This document shows positions 1-24,035 of a stretch of DNA of 64,000 nt, piece after piece. The notes under the pieces were generated by a model. The model was not told the origin of the DNA, made no database searches, and was given only the letters and a program-made list of their open reading frames with translations. Position 1 is the stretch's first letter; every line of letters begins with the position of its first letter. This DNA comes from Ovis canadensis (lineage: Eukaryota > Chordata > Mammalia > Artiodactyla > Bovidae). The stretch lies in the NCBI RefSeq assembly GCF_042477335.2, contig NC_091245.1, positions 112,068,501-112,132,500 on the forward strand, in the 5' to 3' direction. The position numbers and the translations under genes were made by a program.

Positions 1-280
1 AAGCTGAAGGATTATAAAGACACATTTCAACCGTCCAGGAATTCTTAATGGCACTCCTCTTTGTGATCAAGATTCCCAAGAGACATAGAAACGTCTCAAA
101 ATTTATTCTTACATTAATAATGGCTCCAGTTTCTGAGCTACTGAGTCTACGCCAGTCATCTTTTATATACTTTCTCATTTTAATTCTCTCTAAAAAAGAA
201 TGTTAATTACTCATGTATTACAAATAAGGAAATAAGATTTAGAAATGTTAAGTTGCCCAAAGTCCTGCAGTTCATTACTG

Positions 281-555
281 CTGCTGCTGCTGCTAAGTCG
301 CTTCAGTTGTGTCCAACTCTGTGCAATCCCATAGGCGGCAGCCCATCAGGCTCCCCCGTCCCTGGGATTCTCCAGGCAAGAACACTGGAGTGGGCTGCCA
401 TTTCCTTCTCCAATGCATGAACGTGAAAAGTGAAAGTAAAGTTGCTCAGTTGTGTCCGACTACCAGTGACCCCACGGACTGCAGCCTATCAGGCTCCTCC
501 GTCCATGGGATTTTTCAGGCAAGAGTACTGCAGTGGGTTGCCATTGCCTTCTCCG
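281..555 (-). mobile_element. BovA2-type SINE with perfect target-site duplication
   Basis: A (CTG)n-rich start is followed by two tandem Bov-A units, each with the typical 'tccatgggattctccaggca'-like core, read on the minus strand. It is flanked by the exact 12-bp direct repeat AGTTCATTACTG at 269-280 and 556-567, which fixes both ends of the insertion. The short open frame across it is a SINE shadow, not a gene. Confidence 0.93.
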
Positions 556-820
556 AGTTCATTACTGAATGTTTCCGAATTCCAAAGTAAGCCCATATGA
601 CTGCATACAGCCAGTTTCTAACCACTTTGCTATACTGCATCTTTTTTAAAAAAAAATTTATATTAGTAAATAGTCAAGGTACAAATCTTACCCCCAAATC
701 TCTGACTCTGCCATTCTAACATTCTAAGAGACTACTACTGCAATAGCAGTTTGCAATCCATCTACATTCAGTGACGCACAAGTTTTAGAGCTGTCATACT
801 CAGGAAATAAAAATAAAAGA

Positions 821-900
821 TGTCCAATTAAATTTGAATTTCAGACAAACAACCCTAAAATACTAAAATGTTACTTTTTATCTGAAATTCAAATCCAATT
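821..900. repeat. Short palindromic repeat (MITE-like remnant)
   Basis: AATTTGAATTTCAGA at 831-845 is mirrored by TCTGAAATTCAAAT at 881-894, so the strand can fold into a hairpin with a loop of about 35 nt. The flanking 'ccaatt' on both sides extends the symmetry. It resembles old palindromic non-autonomous elements of mammalian genomes, but I cannot name the family. The BovB starts right at its edge. Confidence 0.5.
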
Positions 901-2752
901 CAGTTCAGTTGCTCAAGAGTCTTCTCCAACATCACAGTTCAAAAGCATCAGTTCTTCGGTGCTCAGCTTTCTTCACAGTCCAACTCTCACATCCATACAT
1001 GACTACTGGAAAAACCATACCCTTGACTAGATGGACCTTTGTTGACAAAGTAATGTCTCTGCTCTTGAATATGCTGTCTAGGTTGGTCATAACTTTCCTT
1101 CCAAGGAGTAACTGTCTTTTAATTTCATGGCTGCAGTCACCATCTGCAGTGATTTTGGAGCCCCCAAAAATAAAGTCTGACACTGTTTCCACTGTTAGCC
1201 CATCTATTTCCCATGAAGTGATGGGACCAAATGCCATGATCTTCGTTTTCTGAATGTTGACCTTTAAGCCAACTTTTTCACTCTCCTCTTTCACTTTCAT
1301 CAAGAGGCTTTTGAGTTCCTCTTCACTTTCTGCCATAAGGGTGGTGTCATCTGCATATCTGAGGCTATTCATATTTCTCCTGGCAATCTTGATTCCAGTT
1401 TGTGCTTCTTCCAGCCCTGCGTTTTTCATGATGTATTCTGCATAGAAGTTAAATAAGCAGGGTGACAATATACAGCCATGACGTACTCCTTTTCCTATTT
1501 GGAACCAGTCTGTTGTTCCATGTCCAGTTCTAACTGCTGCTTCCTGACCTGCATATAGGTTTCTCAAGAGGCAGGTTAGGTGGTCTGGTATTCCCATCTC
1601 TCAGAATTTTCCACAGTTTGTTGTGATCCACACAGTCAAAGGCTTTGGCATAATAAAGCAGAAATAGATGCTTTTCTGGAACTCTCTTCCTTTCTCCATG
1701 ATCCAGCGGATGTTGGCCATTTGATCTCTGGTTCCTCTGCCTTTTCTAAAACCAGCTTGAACGTCTGGAAGTTCACGGTTCACGTATTGCTGAAGCCTGG
1801 CTTGGAGAATTTTGAGTATTACTTTACTAGTGTGTGAGATGAGTGTATTTGTGCAATAATTTGAGCATTCTTTGGCATTGCCTTTCTTTGGGATTGGAAT
1901 GAAAACTGACCTTTTCCAGTCCTGTGGCCACTGCTGAGTTTTCTGTTTGCTGGCATACTGAGTGTAGCACTTTCACAGCATCATCTTTCAGGAGTTGAAA
2001 TAGCTCAGCTGGAATTCCATCACCTCCACTAGCTTTGTTCATAGTGATGCTTTCTAAGGCCCACTTGACTTCACATTCCAGGATGTCTGGCTCTAGGTGA
2101 GTGATCACACCATTGTGACTATCTGGGTCATGAAGATCTTTTTTGTACAGTTCTGTGTATTCTTGCCACCTCTTCTTAATATCTTCCGCTTCTGTTAGGT
2201 CTATACCATTTCTGTCCTTTATCAAGCCTATCTTTCCATGAAATGTTCTCTTGGTATCTCTAAGTTTCTTGAAGAGATCTCTAGTCTTTCCCATTCTGTT
2301 ATTTCCTCTATTTCTTTGCATTGATCGCTGAGGAAGGCTTTCTTATCTCTCCTTGCTATTCTTTGGAACTCTGCATTCAGATACTTATAGCTTTCCTTTT
2401 CTCCTTTGCTTTTTGCTTCTCTTCTTTTCACAGCTATTTGTAAGGCCTCCCCAGATAGTCATTTTGCTTTTTTGCATTTCTTTTCCATGGGGACGATCTT
2501 AATCCCTGTCTCCTGTACAATGTCACGAACCTCCGTCCAGTTCATCAGGCACTCTATCTATCAGATCTAGGCTCTTAAATCTATTTCTCACTTCCACTGT
2601 ATAATCATAAGGGATTTGATTTAGGTCATAACTGAATGGTCTAGTTGTTTTCCCTACTTTCTTCAATTTAAGTCTGAATTTGGCAATAAAGAGTTCATGA
2701 TCTGAACCACAGTCAGCTCCCGGTCTTGTTTTTGCTGACTGTATAGAGCTTT
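899..2752 (-). mobile_element. BovB (RTE-type LINE) fragment, decayed reverse transcriptase
   Basis: Read on the minus strand, three broken frames encode pieces of the BovB reverse-transcriptase polyprotein, including the GTRDQ block, a YADD-type catalytic motif near residue 79 of the longest piece, and the downstream 'GCESWTVKKAEHRR'-like segment. Frameshifts near 1600 and 1825 and several stops break it, so it is a dead copy. The 3' terminal ~450 nt are missing except for a few bases (see finding). It sits in COPA intron 1. Full-length BovB is about 3.2 kb, so this copy is also 5' truncated. Confidence 0.92.
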
Positions 2753-3057
2753 GGGATCAGAATAAAAGTAGCAGTACAGGACCCAGGAGAGGGGAGGAGA
2801 AAGAAACAGGGGGCGAGCCAAACGAACCTCCTGCGGTGCGTTAACCACTACAGTTAAACCAAATCCCAAGGGCAAACCAAAGGCGACAGGACTGCAGGTG
2901 AATCGCCGCCAGGCCTAAAAGCCTCCCTCTGTCTCAGGTTCCTCTAGGTTCGTACGGTGGGCCCAATTCAGCCCGTTAAATCTTCCCTCTCTCTTCCCCA
3001 GTGACAGGGCTGCCCCTGACATCCAGCCTCCGCGCCCCCTCTTTTAATCTCCATTAC

Positions 3058-3097
3058 CTTTGACCCGCGCACTCTTGGTCTCAAATTTGGTTAGCAT
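3058..3097 (-). CDS. COPA: COPA first coding exon (coatomer subunit alpha, N-terminus)
   Basis: The minus strand reads ATG at 3097-3095 followed by 13 complete codons, MLTKFETKSARVK, then one base of a split glycine codon and a GTAATG donor at 3057. This is the start of alpha-COP, the large WD40-repeat scaffold subunit of the COPI coat that mediates Golgi-to-ER and intra-Golgi transport. Only 40 coding bases are in the window; the WD40 propeller and C-terminal domain lie to the left. The start lies 214 bp from the divergent NCSTN start. A chance match is very unlikely because the peptide, splice phase and neighbour all agree with the mammalian gene. Confidence 0.93.
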
Positions 3098-3311
3098 CCT
3101 TCAGGCTCCGAGTTGTTAATCCGAGTCCTGACACTCCCTGCCGCCCTTTGGTTGCCTCCACGTCAGCGTCCCTCCGCCCCGACTCCCGGAAGTTCCGCGA
3201 ATACTTCCGGCCCCAGGAGCTCCGGGCCATAGAGACGAAGCCAAGGTTCGCCTAGAGAGGCCACTGCCGGAGAAGGTGGGAATTGAGGCTTCCGCTCAGC
3301 CAAGAGGCAAG
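3098..3311. promoter_or_regulatory. Bidirectional COPA/NCSTN promoter and both 5' UTRs
   Basis: The 214 bp between two divergent start codons must hold both transcription starts. The segment is GC-rich and lacks an obvious TATA box. It carries two exact ETS/GABP motifs facing each other, CCGGAAGT at 3186-3193 and ACTTCCGG at 3203-3210, nine bases apart, plus a CRE-like CGTCA at 3161-3165. Paired ETS motifs are typical of housekeeping bidirectional promoters. The exact start sites are not visible. No ATG precedes the NCSTN start in this segment. Confidence 0.85.
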
Positions 3312-16457
<13,146 letters not shown>

Positions 16458-17172
16458 AGACGACCCCAGCTTTTCCTGCCAGCTCTGCAGTGTGCTTCCT
16501 AGATCATCTGTCCCCCGGGGACATAAACCACTAGTTTGTCATGGAACCTCTCTGGGCCTGGCTCAGACTTGACGTTGACATAAAGCGGAACTGCCCGAAA
16601 GAGACAGTGAGAGATAATCGAGTCACCCACCGCCCGCATCTCCCCCTTCCTGTCTGCTAGTCCCCGTTCCTTCTTCCTTGCCCCTGCCTGATCCTGGGAT
16701 GACAAATAGAAGCTTCCTGCTCCTGTCTGACTCCTGCCCCATGGTGGTTTAGAGCTGTCTGCCCTAACTTCCCCTTCTTCAGCGTCCGTTTTCTCTCTCC
16801 TTCCTGTCTTGTGCCTCCCCATGCTCCCTGCTCCCACCTCTCCCTTCCTGACCAGGAAGGACATGAAGGGTTGAATGCCAGGAACAAATGACAAGGAAGC
16901 CCTCAGGAGGACAGGGCCATCTGTGGGCTGAGCCTTCTGTCTCCCTCCAGCTGTCCCGTCTCCAGGCCCTTAGATGGCACATCAAGGGGGTGTGCTGCCG
17001 GGGGCGGGGGGGGGGTGCATCCCACCTCCAGCCCACAGTACTTGGTTGTAATTTTTATTATGCTGTAATATCTATTTTTGTTTCCTTTTTCTGTGTGTGT
17101 GTGTGTGTGTGTATGTGTGTGTATGTAAATATATAAATAGCGAGTTTCATTAAAAGAGACTGCCCCACACAA
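16458..17172 (+). other. NCSTN: NCSTN 3' UTR with ATTAAA poly(A) signal
   Basis: After the stop there is no further coding sequence. ATTAAA at 17149-17154 is the likely poly(A) signal, so cleavage is expected near 17165-17175. A (TG)n run at 17092-17125 lies just upstream of the signal, and a G-run occurs near 17005-17014. The exact end is inferred. Confidence 0.75.
17092..17125. repeat. (TG)n microsatellite in the NCSTN 3' UTR
   Basis: An imperfect TG run broken by two TA steps, 24 bp upstream of the poly(A) signal. Confidence 0.93.
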
Positions 17173-20100
17173 CCCGTAACATTACCTATTTTTTCCCCAG
17201 CCCCCTGTTCAATGACCCTACGTTAGAGACGTAGAATTGCAACCACCGTGCTCTCTTCTCAGTCCCCAGAGGACCCCAGCAGTATGACTGTCAAAAACAG
17301 CAGACACTAGCAGAAGAGTTCCTTCTGGCCCCTGGTCTGCATTCGACAGACATTTCTTTCCCTGTCTGAGACCCAAGCTGGGGTACAGAGATGAATGGAG
17401 TACAGCAAGCAGCCCTGACCCTTGAGTAACTCACATCTGGGGGGAAGGGAGAAACATACACTCACAACTAGGGGTAATGGAGAAATCACAGCCTCTCCAC
17501 AGTGCTCTGGCAGCACATGGAGGGGTTCAAGGCAGTGGTGGTGGCATTTAGAAAGCTGCGGAGAGGAAGCACTTGGGCAGTGATTTAGAGCTCGCCAGAT
17601 GTGGAAGCACAGAGCCAGGAAAAGGCATGGGTCACGTTTGAGGACTGTAGGTGGTTCAGTGTGCCTGAGCCATAGAAACTGAGGCAGTGAGGTTGCGGCA
17701 GGTCACAAAGACGCTTGGGTGGCACACTAAGCAGTCTGGGCTCTGTCAGTGGGCATGATGTAGACCAAAACGAGCAGTTTTACACCCTTCTAGAAAGGAT
17801 CTCTGTGCGCTAGGTAGGTACTCGAATTCCCTGGGTCCTCACAGGCAGAATTCTGGAGTGTGGCAGAGCTGCTGGATGTTGCTGGGAAGGGGCTGAATCA
17901 GCTGAGCGTGGAACCTGCAGGAGTGGCAGCTGAAGCCAGCCTTCTCCTCACTGCTGGCCAAGAGCCTGTCTCCAACGTGTGTGAAGACAGCAGAGATGGA
18001 AAAGAACTGGCCATTTTCAGAGTCCTAAGCACCCCTCTTAGTTTCCTGATTGAACTATTTACCTTTGCAAATCCTGCTGAGAGGTGATTTTTCTCGAGGT
18101 TTCTTTCCCAAGTTCCCTCAGGGGGCCTGTTTGGGGTTTGGGGCTGTGGGGGAAATAAACCCCGCTGCTTTCCCTCCACCACACCCCTCCCGGTTTGAGC
18201 TGGAGAAGCTGCTCCGTGCTGGCGGGAGCTGAGCACAGCTGCCACCATCGCCTGGGCCCACTCCACGCCTCCCTCGGCCAACAGGTCTCCCAGCGGACAG
18301 AGCACTAAGCTCCCTCATCCTGCTGGCAGTTTCGGGAAGTGGGAAAGTGGCTGAGAACCAGTGAGGGGGCTGAACAGGGAAGCAGAGGGTTGGGAAGAAT
18401 CAAGGGACAGGAGAGAAGGATACAGGATATCAGTCCCCGCCACCTCGGGAGGAATCTGCAGCAAAGCTTGTCTTTCGCCTTCCGCACTATGCCTACCCCA
18501 CCCTCCCTCCTCTCCCCGAAACTTACAAAACCAAAGAACATGGTTTTTGGGCTCCATGGAAGGGGCATAGACCCTCACTGGGGTCCCCTCTCAGACCACA
18601 GTCTGACTCCTCCCCCGGCTCCTCCTGTGTCCCGAAAACCACACAGGACTGACCAGCAGCATCGTAAGGCCACAGACTTAACTCCTTAGGCTCCTTCTCT
18701 CTCCGTCCAAGGCCTTGCTCAGCCCTGTGCCTCCTGAAATTTGTCTTCCCTTCCCCGCACCTTGCTCACAGGGCTTCCCTCCCTGCCTCCTACCCACTGC
18801 CAGCTCACACTGCGCCTCCTCCACCCAACCCTCGTGCACAGTTGAGTAACTGACCACCCTGCTCCGGGGCCCAGTCTGTCCTGTCTCCCCTCTGTGACAC
18901 CTGGTCCCTGGAAACTAGACCGAAGGCTCTTCTGTTCCCTGGTTTCTCTTTCCCAGCTTCTCCGAGTAGAGGCTTTACTTTCCTGTTTCTAACGTCTGGG
19001 TCACTGCTCCCAGAGGCGCACCCTGGGAGGAGGTATTCCCATCCAGAGTCTGGTGTTCTGCACCAACATCCCACCTTGTTTAAAAGGACTTTGTTTCTTT
19101 CAGGGACCATATAATAAGACCTTAGGAATTGTGTTTATGGTCTAACTCATTTGATAGATGGGGAAACGGCAGCTCAGAGGAGTGACGTGGCTTGCTGAAG
19201 GCTCCACAGCACATTAGAGCTGTGTGAGACATTTCTTATATCTCCACTGGCAGCTACAGCGGTAATAAACATTTATTGAGCCTGACAGTGGGCAAGGCAC
19301 TGTCCCAGCATCATAAAAGGGTATGAGATACGGCACCTTCCCATAGGGACTTGGGATCCAAAGTCTCGATGGCAGCATGGGGTAAATAACCAGGCAAGGC
19401 AGCATTTGCTCCGTGCAAAACCCATGCTGTAAACAGGTTCTACCTGAGTTCAGAGGATGGAGGGTTTGCTCTGGGCAGGCATGTAGGGAGGAGTTTCAAG
19501 TTGTGGGAAGGGCTCAGGACCAGATTTTCTGGAGTGCCTCCAGCGCTCTGTGTGACTTTGGAAAGGGCACTCCCCTCTCTGGGCCCCAGTGTTTTCATCT
19601 GTGTGCAGTCAGACCAGGCTGTCCTCTGAGGCCCTGCCCGGCTCTGGCCGCCTCTCTTCCCTTTTCCCTTTCATCTTAAACCCCTCAGGACAGGGGATGG
19701 CTTGAAGGGTTGGCTGATTCACGAGCTTTTTAAGGTGGTTAGAAAGTTCTCCCATGGGAGAGGGAGGCCTCGGTGGGGGCTGGGTGGGGGGGGGGGGCTG
19801 ATCGCCCTCTAACTCGGGGACAGATGACTGTGGGTAGTGGCGCAGCGTGGTAGAAATGCCATCCTGAAACTCAGCCTCCCCAACTCAAAACAAGCTTGGT
19901 AGGGGTTGCTGAAGTGACCTTTGGGAAGCAGAGAGCCTTGGAAGGTCAGGGTCAGGTGGGATTTGATTTCTTCCGGAGCCCCACGCTCAGAAGGTAGAGG
20001 GGCTTGCACATAGCTGTGGTGAAGGGGGCAGCTGGAGCCCCTGTCCCCATCCAGAGAGGCCGTGGAGGCTGGAGGGGAGGGGGCACCTCAGGAGGCCTGA

Positions 20101-21650
20101 GGAGATGATGCAACTGTGAGTAACTGTCACCAGCGCTGGCTCTGGCCGGCTGGCTGCTCAGGGGCTGCGGGCCAGGACCCCAGTGTCCCCTCCTTCTTCC
20201 CCCATCAACTGAGGGGGAGTTAGAGAAACTGGAGGGAAAGAAGGAACAACAGAGCCGAAAGGACATCTGGGAAAAGAAGAAAGGAGGGAAGGGCAAGTGG
20301 CAGTAGGCAGTCCTCATCGGGCTGAAGGAGGGAAGGAGCCCGGGAGCCTCCGAGGGAGCTGAGCCTGAGGGGAGAGAGGCCAGGCGGGCGGGCGGGCGTG
20401 GCCAGGGGGAGTGGGCGCAGAGCTGGTGGTGACAGATGGGTGGACACAAAGAGGAGGGCTTGGGGGAGACAGATGGATGGGGGAGGGGGTAGGAGAGGCG
20501 GCTGGGGGCGGTGGGGGGGGGGTGGGCAGTGGTCGGAGGAAGCCCTAATGAGATTGAGGATGGGCTCGGAGCTGGGGAGAGGTGAGCAGAGTGGAGGGAA
20601 GACAAAGGCGACAAGGCCTAGGGGGCCCGGGAGTGAGAGAGGGCTCAGGGGCTTCCAGTGGGCTGGCGGCAGAGAAAGGGACAGATTGCGCTGTCCGCCA
20701 GGGTGGTAGAGACCCGCTGTCACCTCGGGGCACAGAGGGGTGGAGACAGGGAGACAGAGGGAGAGCTCCTGGAAGCAGCCAAGGAGGGAAGGAAGCAGAT
20801 CCAAGACAGCCGCTGCTTCCTAGGCACACAGAGGCTCCAGCCCAGAGGCTCCGTGACCCCAGCACAGCTGATAACAGCCCTGCCCCCCAGCCACTCCTGG
20901 GGGAGGGTCGGGCGGTGTGGCACAGCGAGGGTTAATGCCGTCTGCTCTCCCTGCCAGTCGCTTGCCTGGTTGGGTCCCCAGGGCTCCCCACATATGTCAC
21001 CCCCTCTCCTGCCAAACCCACAGCTTCCAGCTCCTCCAGGCCCTACCCCCACCCTCAAGGTGCAGGCCCCTGCCCCTGTGTCTTCTCTACCCCACCCCCT
21101 TCCTCCCCCACCACCTACCTCACAGGTCTGCAGTGTGGTGATGAAAAGAGATAGTGAGTACCAATCTGAAAAAAGTGGATGCCTTGTAAAATGCAAAACA
21201 GCAATAAAGCCACAGAGCCACACAGCCTCCCACCCCCATCCCCATCCTCTTGCCTCCCCACCCCCAACACAGCAAAGGCCCTTATACAACTCCCAGGGTT
21301 CTCCTCCACACTCAGGGCGTGGGGCTGCTGGCAACCCAGGTTGACCTCCGAGCTGCCCCCAGCCTCCCTCAGTCATCACGCCTCGTATACATGTGCAGAG
21401 AAGCTTCTTGCCACCTTTGAGTCACAGTGCACGACCTAAGGGCTTAGGCGGCCTAACACTTGCCCACGCACAGTGGCACAAAAGCCCTATGAGGGAGGTG
21501 ACACTGTCACCCTTTCACAGATGACAACGTAGGTTCAGTCAAGGTTAATGGTGTGTCCAAGGTCACCAGGACTCGGACCCTGGTCTGCCGGTCCCAAGCT
21601 CAGAAGAATTAGTAGCTCTGCCCACCACTGCTTGTTTTTAGCTCCTCATC
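17173..21650. other. NCSTN-NHLH1 intergenic, mostly unique
   Basis: No exon, RNA gene or young transposon is visible. There are a MIR-like remnant (about 19135-19215, minus), G-runs near 19783-19797 and 20511-20521, a (GGGC)3 stretch near 20386, and a C-rich tract around 21040-21120. The long frames around 20.2-21.4 kb come from low-stop GC-rich sequence and have no recognisable protein content. Confidence 0.6.
21475..21605 (-). repeat. MIR-like remnant
   Basis: It contains a diverged antisense MIR core ('gatgacaacgtaggttcagtc', 'gtgtgtccaaggtcaccagga', 'ctcggaccctggtctgccg'). Confidence 0.5.
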
Positions 21651-21654
21651 ACCA

Positions 21655-21852
21655 CGTGGTGGCTCAGCCGGTAGAGAATCTGCCCGCAGCACAGGAGACC
21701 TGACTTCGATCCCTAGGCCGGGAAGATGCCCTGGAGGAGGGCATGACGACCCACTCCGGTATTCTTGCCTGGAGAATCCCACGGGCAAGGAGCCTGGTGG
21801 GCTACAGTCCATGGGGTCGGAAGAGTGGGACACGAATTAGCAAATAAACCAC
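21655..21852 (+). mobile_element. Bov-tA SINE
   Basis: A tRNA-like head 'gtggtggctcagccggtaga' is followed by a Bov-A unit ending 'ggtcggaagagtgggacacg'. It is diverged from the consensus at several CpG sites. Confidence 0.9.
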
Positions 21853-21873
21853 AATGATCATCTCATGTGCGTG

Positions 21874-22096
21874 TGTGCATGCTAAGTCACTTCAGTCATG
21901 TCCAACTCTGCGACCCTGTGGACTAGCCCACCAGGCTCCTCTGCCCGTGGGATTCTCCAGGCAAGAATTCTGGAGTGGGTCGCCGTGCCCTTCTCCAGGA
22001 GATCTTCTTGACCCAGGGGTCAACGAACCCCTGTCTCTTGTGTCTCTGGCATTGGCAGGTGGGTTCTTTACCACAGGTGCCACCTGGGAAGCCCTC
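21874..22096 (-). mobile_element. Bov-tA SINE
   Basis: The minus-strand copy ends on the right with 'accacaggtgccacctgggaagccc', the tRNA-derived head. It lies in opposite orientation to the SINE 20 bp to its left, so the pair can form an inverted repeat. Confidence 0.9.
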
Positions 22097-22099
22097 TTT

Positions 22100-23340
22100 A
22101 TCACATGCCTATGTTCTTCTTAGCTGCTCTCTCAAGGAACAGAAACTGATCTCTGAGTGAAGACTGGGGCTGGAGGCTCCAAAGTCCAGGATCCTGGAAG
22201 GACAGCAGAGGAGGCAGAGGTGGTCCTAGAGCACGCTCTCTCCCGTCTGTACCCTCAGCCCTCAACTCGCGCTGGGCACAGCCTGGGCGGGTGCTGCAGG
22301 GATGAAGGCTGCAGAGCCACCATATCTGAGCCAAACTGCCCACAAGGCGGGAGGCTGGGAGCAGGATTTGGTTTCTGTCTCCCATCTCTACCCTACCACG
22401 GTTCCTTTCTGCCTCTAGGGTCCTTCCAGGCTCTGCTGCTGTTCTTCTCGCCGTTCACCCTTGAAGCCAGGCCTCACCATGCCAGTAACGTCCTCACTCT
22501 CGCTCTGTTTGTCCTGTCTCCCCACCTTGCCTCCCTGTCTCCAGTCATTTTATTGTTTCCTCACAACCCTCTGCATTCTGCCTCCCTCGTGTCTTGTGTA
22601 TCTCCATGCTGTCTCAGAGGCCCTCAGGACTCCCTCCCAGCATCAGCTTCTATCCGTCCCTGAATATCTGTGTATTCTCCACATCCACAGCTCACCCAGC
22701 TCTGTGTCTCCCTAACCGTCTCCTCTTTTCATGTCTCTCCCCACATCTCTGTCCCCCCTACCCTTCTCCCCATCAGGAGTCTTCCCACTCCTCTGCATCT
22801 TTCCCGTGTCTGTGCCCTGACAACGCTGTTTTCTCATCGTTTCCCTGTCTCAGTGTCTCCCCATGTCTCCCGCTTCCTTTCCTCTGTTTCCTTTCCATTT
22901 CCCAGTTGTCCTGTGTCTTTCCTCTCCTCCATGGCGCTCTCTCCTGAATCTCTTAGTCACCCAATTTCCTTGGATGGGGTGGAGGGCAGGAGGGTGGGGG
23001 AGGTAGGCTTGTTGTTGCTGGGGGCTCATTAGGTAGAGATTGGTTTTTAATCAGCACCATGGCAATGATGATGCAAGAACTGAGATGCCACCTGATCCCC
23101 TGCCCCCCAGCCCCCCTCCTCAAACCTCCTTTCCCCTCCAGCTCAGCCCATCTGCTGGCGCCTGGGCACCTGTCTGGGCCTGCCCAGGTGGGATTTGGCA
23201 CCTCCCAGACCTGGGAGTGGGGAGGGGTGGGGGAGCTTGGGAAAGAATTACAGGACTCCCCTTTGGGAATGCCTTACCCTAGAGAAAGCCCAGAAAAGGT
23301 TGATCAGCAACGGGGAAATGGCAGGTGCTTCCAGAAGCCT
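22100..23340. other. Unique intergenic sequence, C/T-rich
   Basis: A pyrimidine-rich stretch (22380-22960) gives many long frames on the plus strand but no recognisable protein. 23010-23090 (TAGAGATTGG, TTTTTAATCAGCACC, ATGGCAATGATG) has the look of a conserved element but cannot be judged without alignment. Confidence 0.5.
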
Positions 23341-23725
23341 GAAGGTAGGCTATGCGCCTACTAAGGGCCAGGCCCATGACATGCATTATCTTACTTAATC
23401 TCCCTGGCAACCTAAGCGGCAGCTATAATTAATCCCATTTTACAGAAAAGAAAGGTTGAGGTTTAAGAGGGTTTCCCAGGTGGTGCTAGTGGTAGAGAAT
23501 CCACTTGCCAATGCAGGGGATGCCAGAAATGTGGGTTCAATCCCTGGGTCGGGAAGATCCCCTGTAGAAGGAAATCGCAACCCACTCCAGCATTCTCACC
23601 TGGAAAATTCCATGGACAGAGGAGCCTGGCTGGCTGCAGTCCAGAGGGTCGCTAAGAGTTGGACATGACTGAGGCTCAAGAGGTTAAGTTACTTGTCCAA
23701 AGTCACACAGCCGACAGAGCTTTCT
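23340..23725 (-). repeat. MIR remnant split by a Bov-tA SINE
   Basis: Antisense MIR text ('ttatcttacttaatctccctggcaacc' to 'attttacagaaaagaaaggttgagg') is interrupted and resumes as 'aggttaagttacttgtccaaagtcacacag' after 23670, showing that the SINE landed inside it. Confidence 0.6.
23471..23669 (+). mobile_element. Bov-tA SINE inside a MIR
   Basis: A full Bov-tA unit from 'gtttcccaggtggtgctagtgg' to 'agttggacatgact'. The flanks TGAGGTTTAAGAGG (23457-23470) and TGAGGCTCAAGAGG (23670-23683) match at 12 of 14 positions. Confidence 0.9.
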
Positions 23726-23949
23726 TCACTGTAGCATACAGTCTCTGGAGTCTTCCCAGCCATGGTTCATTTCTGGATCTTCACAAAGGTTCAGGGAAGA
23801 CGCTCAACAGCTGAGTGGGGAAGAGAACTTTAGGTACTGAAGCAAAGCCTACTGCCTCTCTGTGGTGCTCCCCTTGCTCCCTGCTCCTGCCACCTTCATC
23901 TCACACAAACACACCCCCTCAGATACGCACACACATGCACACGCAGACT

Positions 23950-24035
23950 GGAGGCAGCTGAGCTATTGATGTGAACTTAATCAATGCCCATTTGCATATT
24001 ATTTTATAGCTGGTTTTCTGCATTGCTCATCTGAT
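23950..24035. promoter_or_regulatory. Candidate conserved element with octamer motif upstream of NHLH1
   Basis: An AT-rich island in GC-rich surroundings carries a perfect octamer ATTTGCAT (23990-23997), a CAGCTG E-box near 23955 and 'aatcaatgccc'. It lies about 0.9 kb upstream of the inferred NHLH1 start. It is a candidate on composition and motifs only. Confidence 0.35.

Larger units (their letters stand above)
1..3057 (-). other. COPA: COPA intron 1 (5' end, continues beyond the window)
   Basis: This stretch lies downstream of the COPA first coding exon on the minus strand and shows no second COPA exon in translation. It holds a BovA2 SINE, a palindromic old repeat, a long decayed BovB, and about 300 bp of unique sequence next to the exon. 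Bases 1-268 and 568-820 contain nothing I recognise beyond AT-rich sequence. The intron call follows from the exon at 3058-3097; the next exon is assumed to lie to the left of base 1. Confidence 0.8.

Noticed and set aside
932-2431. Reverse-transcriptase frames as a functional gene
   Set aside because: They are split by frameshifts and stops and lack the element's start and 3' end, so this is a dead BovB relic.
20220-21379. Overlapping frames of 194-228 codons on both strands
   Set aside because: They overlap each other in several frames, are rich in Pro/Ser/Gly/Arg from low-stop GC-rich DNA, and show no domain or splice structure.
22380-22960. Frames of 84-168 codons in a C/T-rich tract
   Set aside because: They are Ser/Pro/Leu-rich, overlap in all three plus-strand frames, and are explained by pyrimidine-rich composition.
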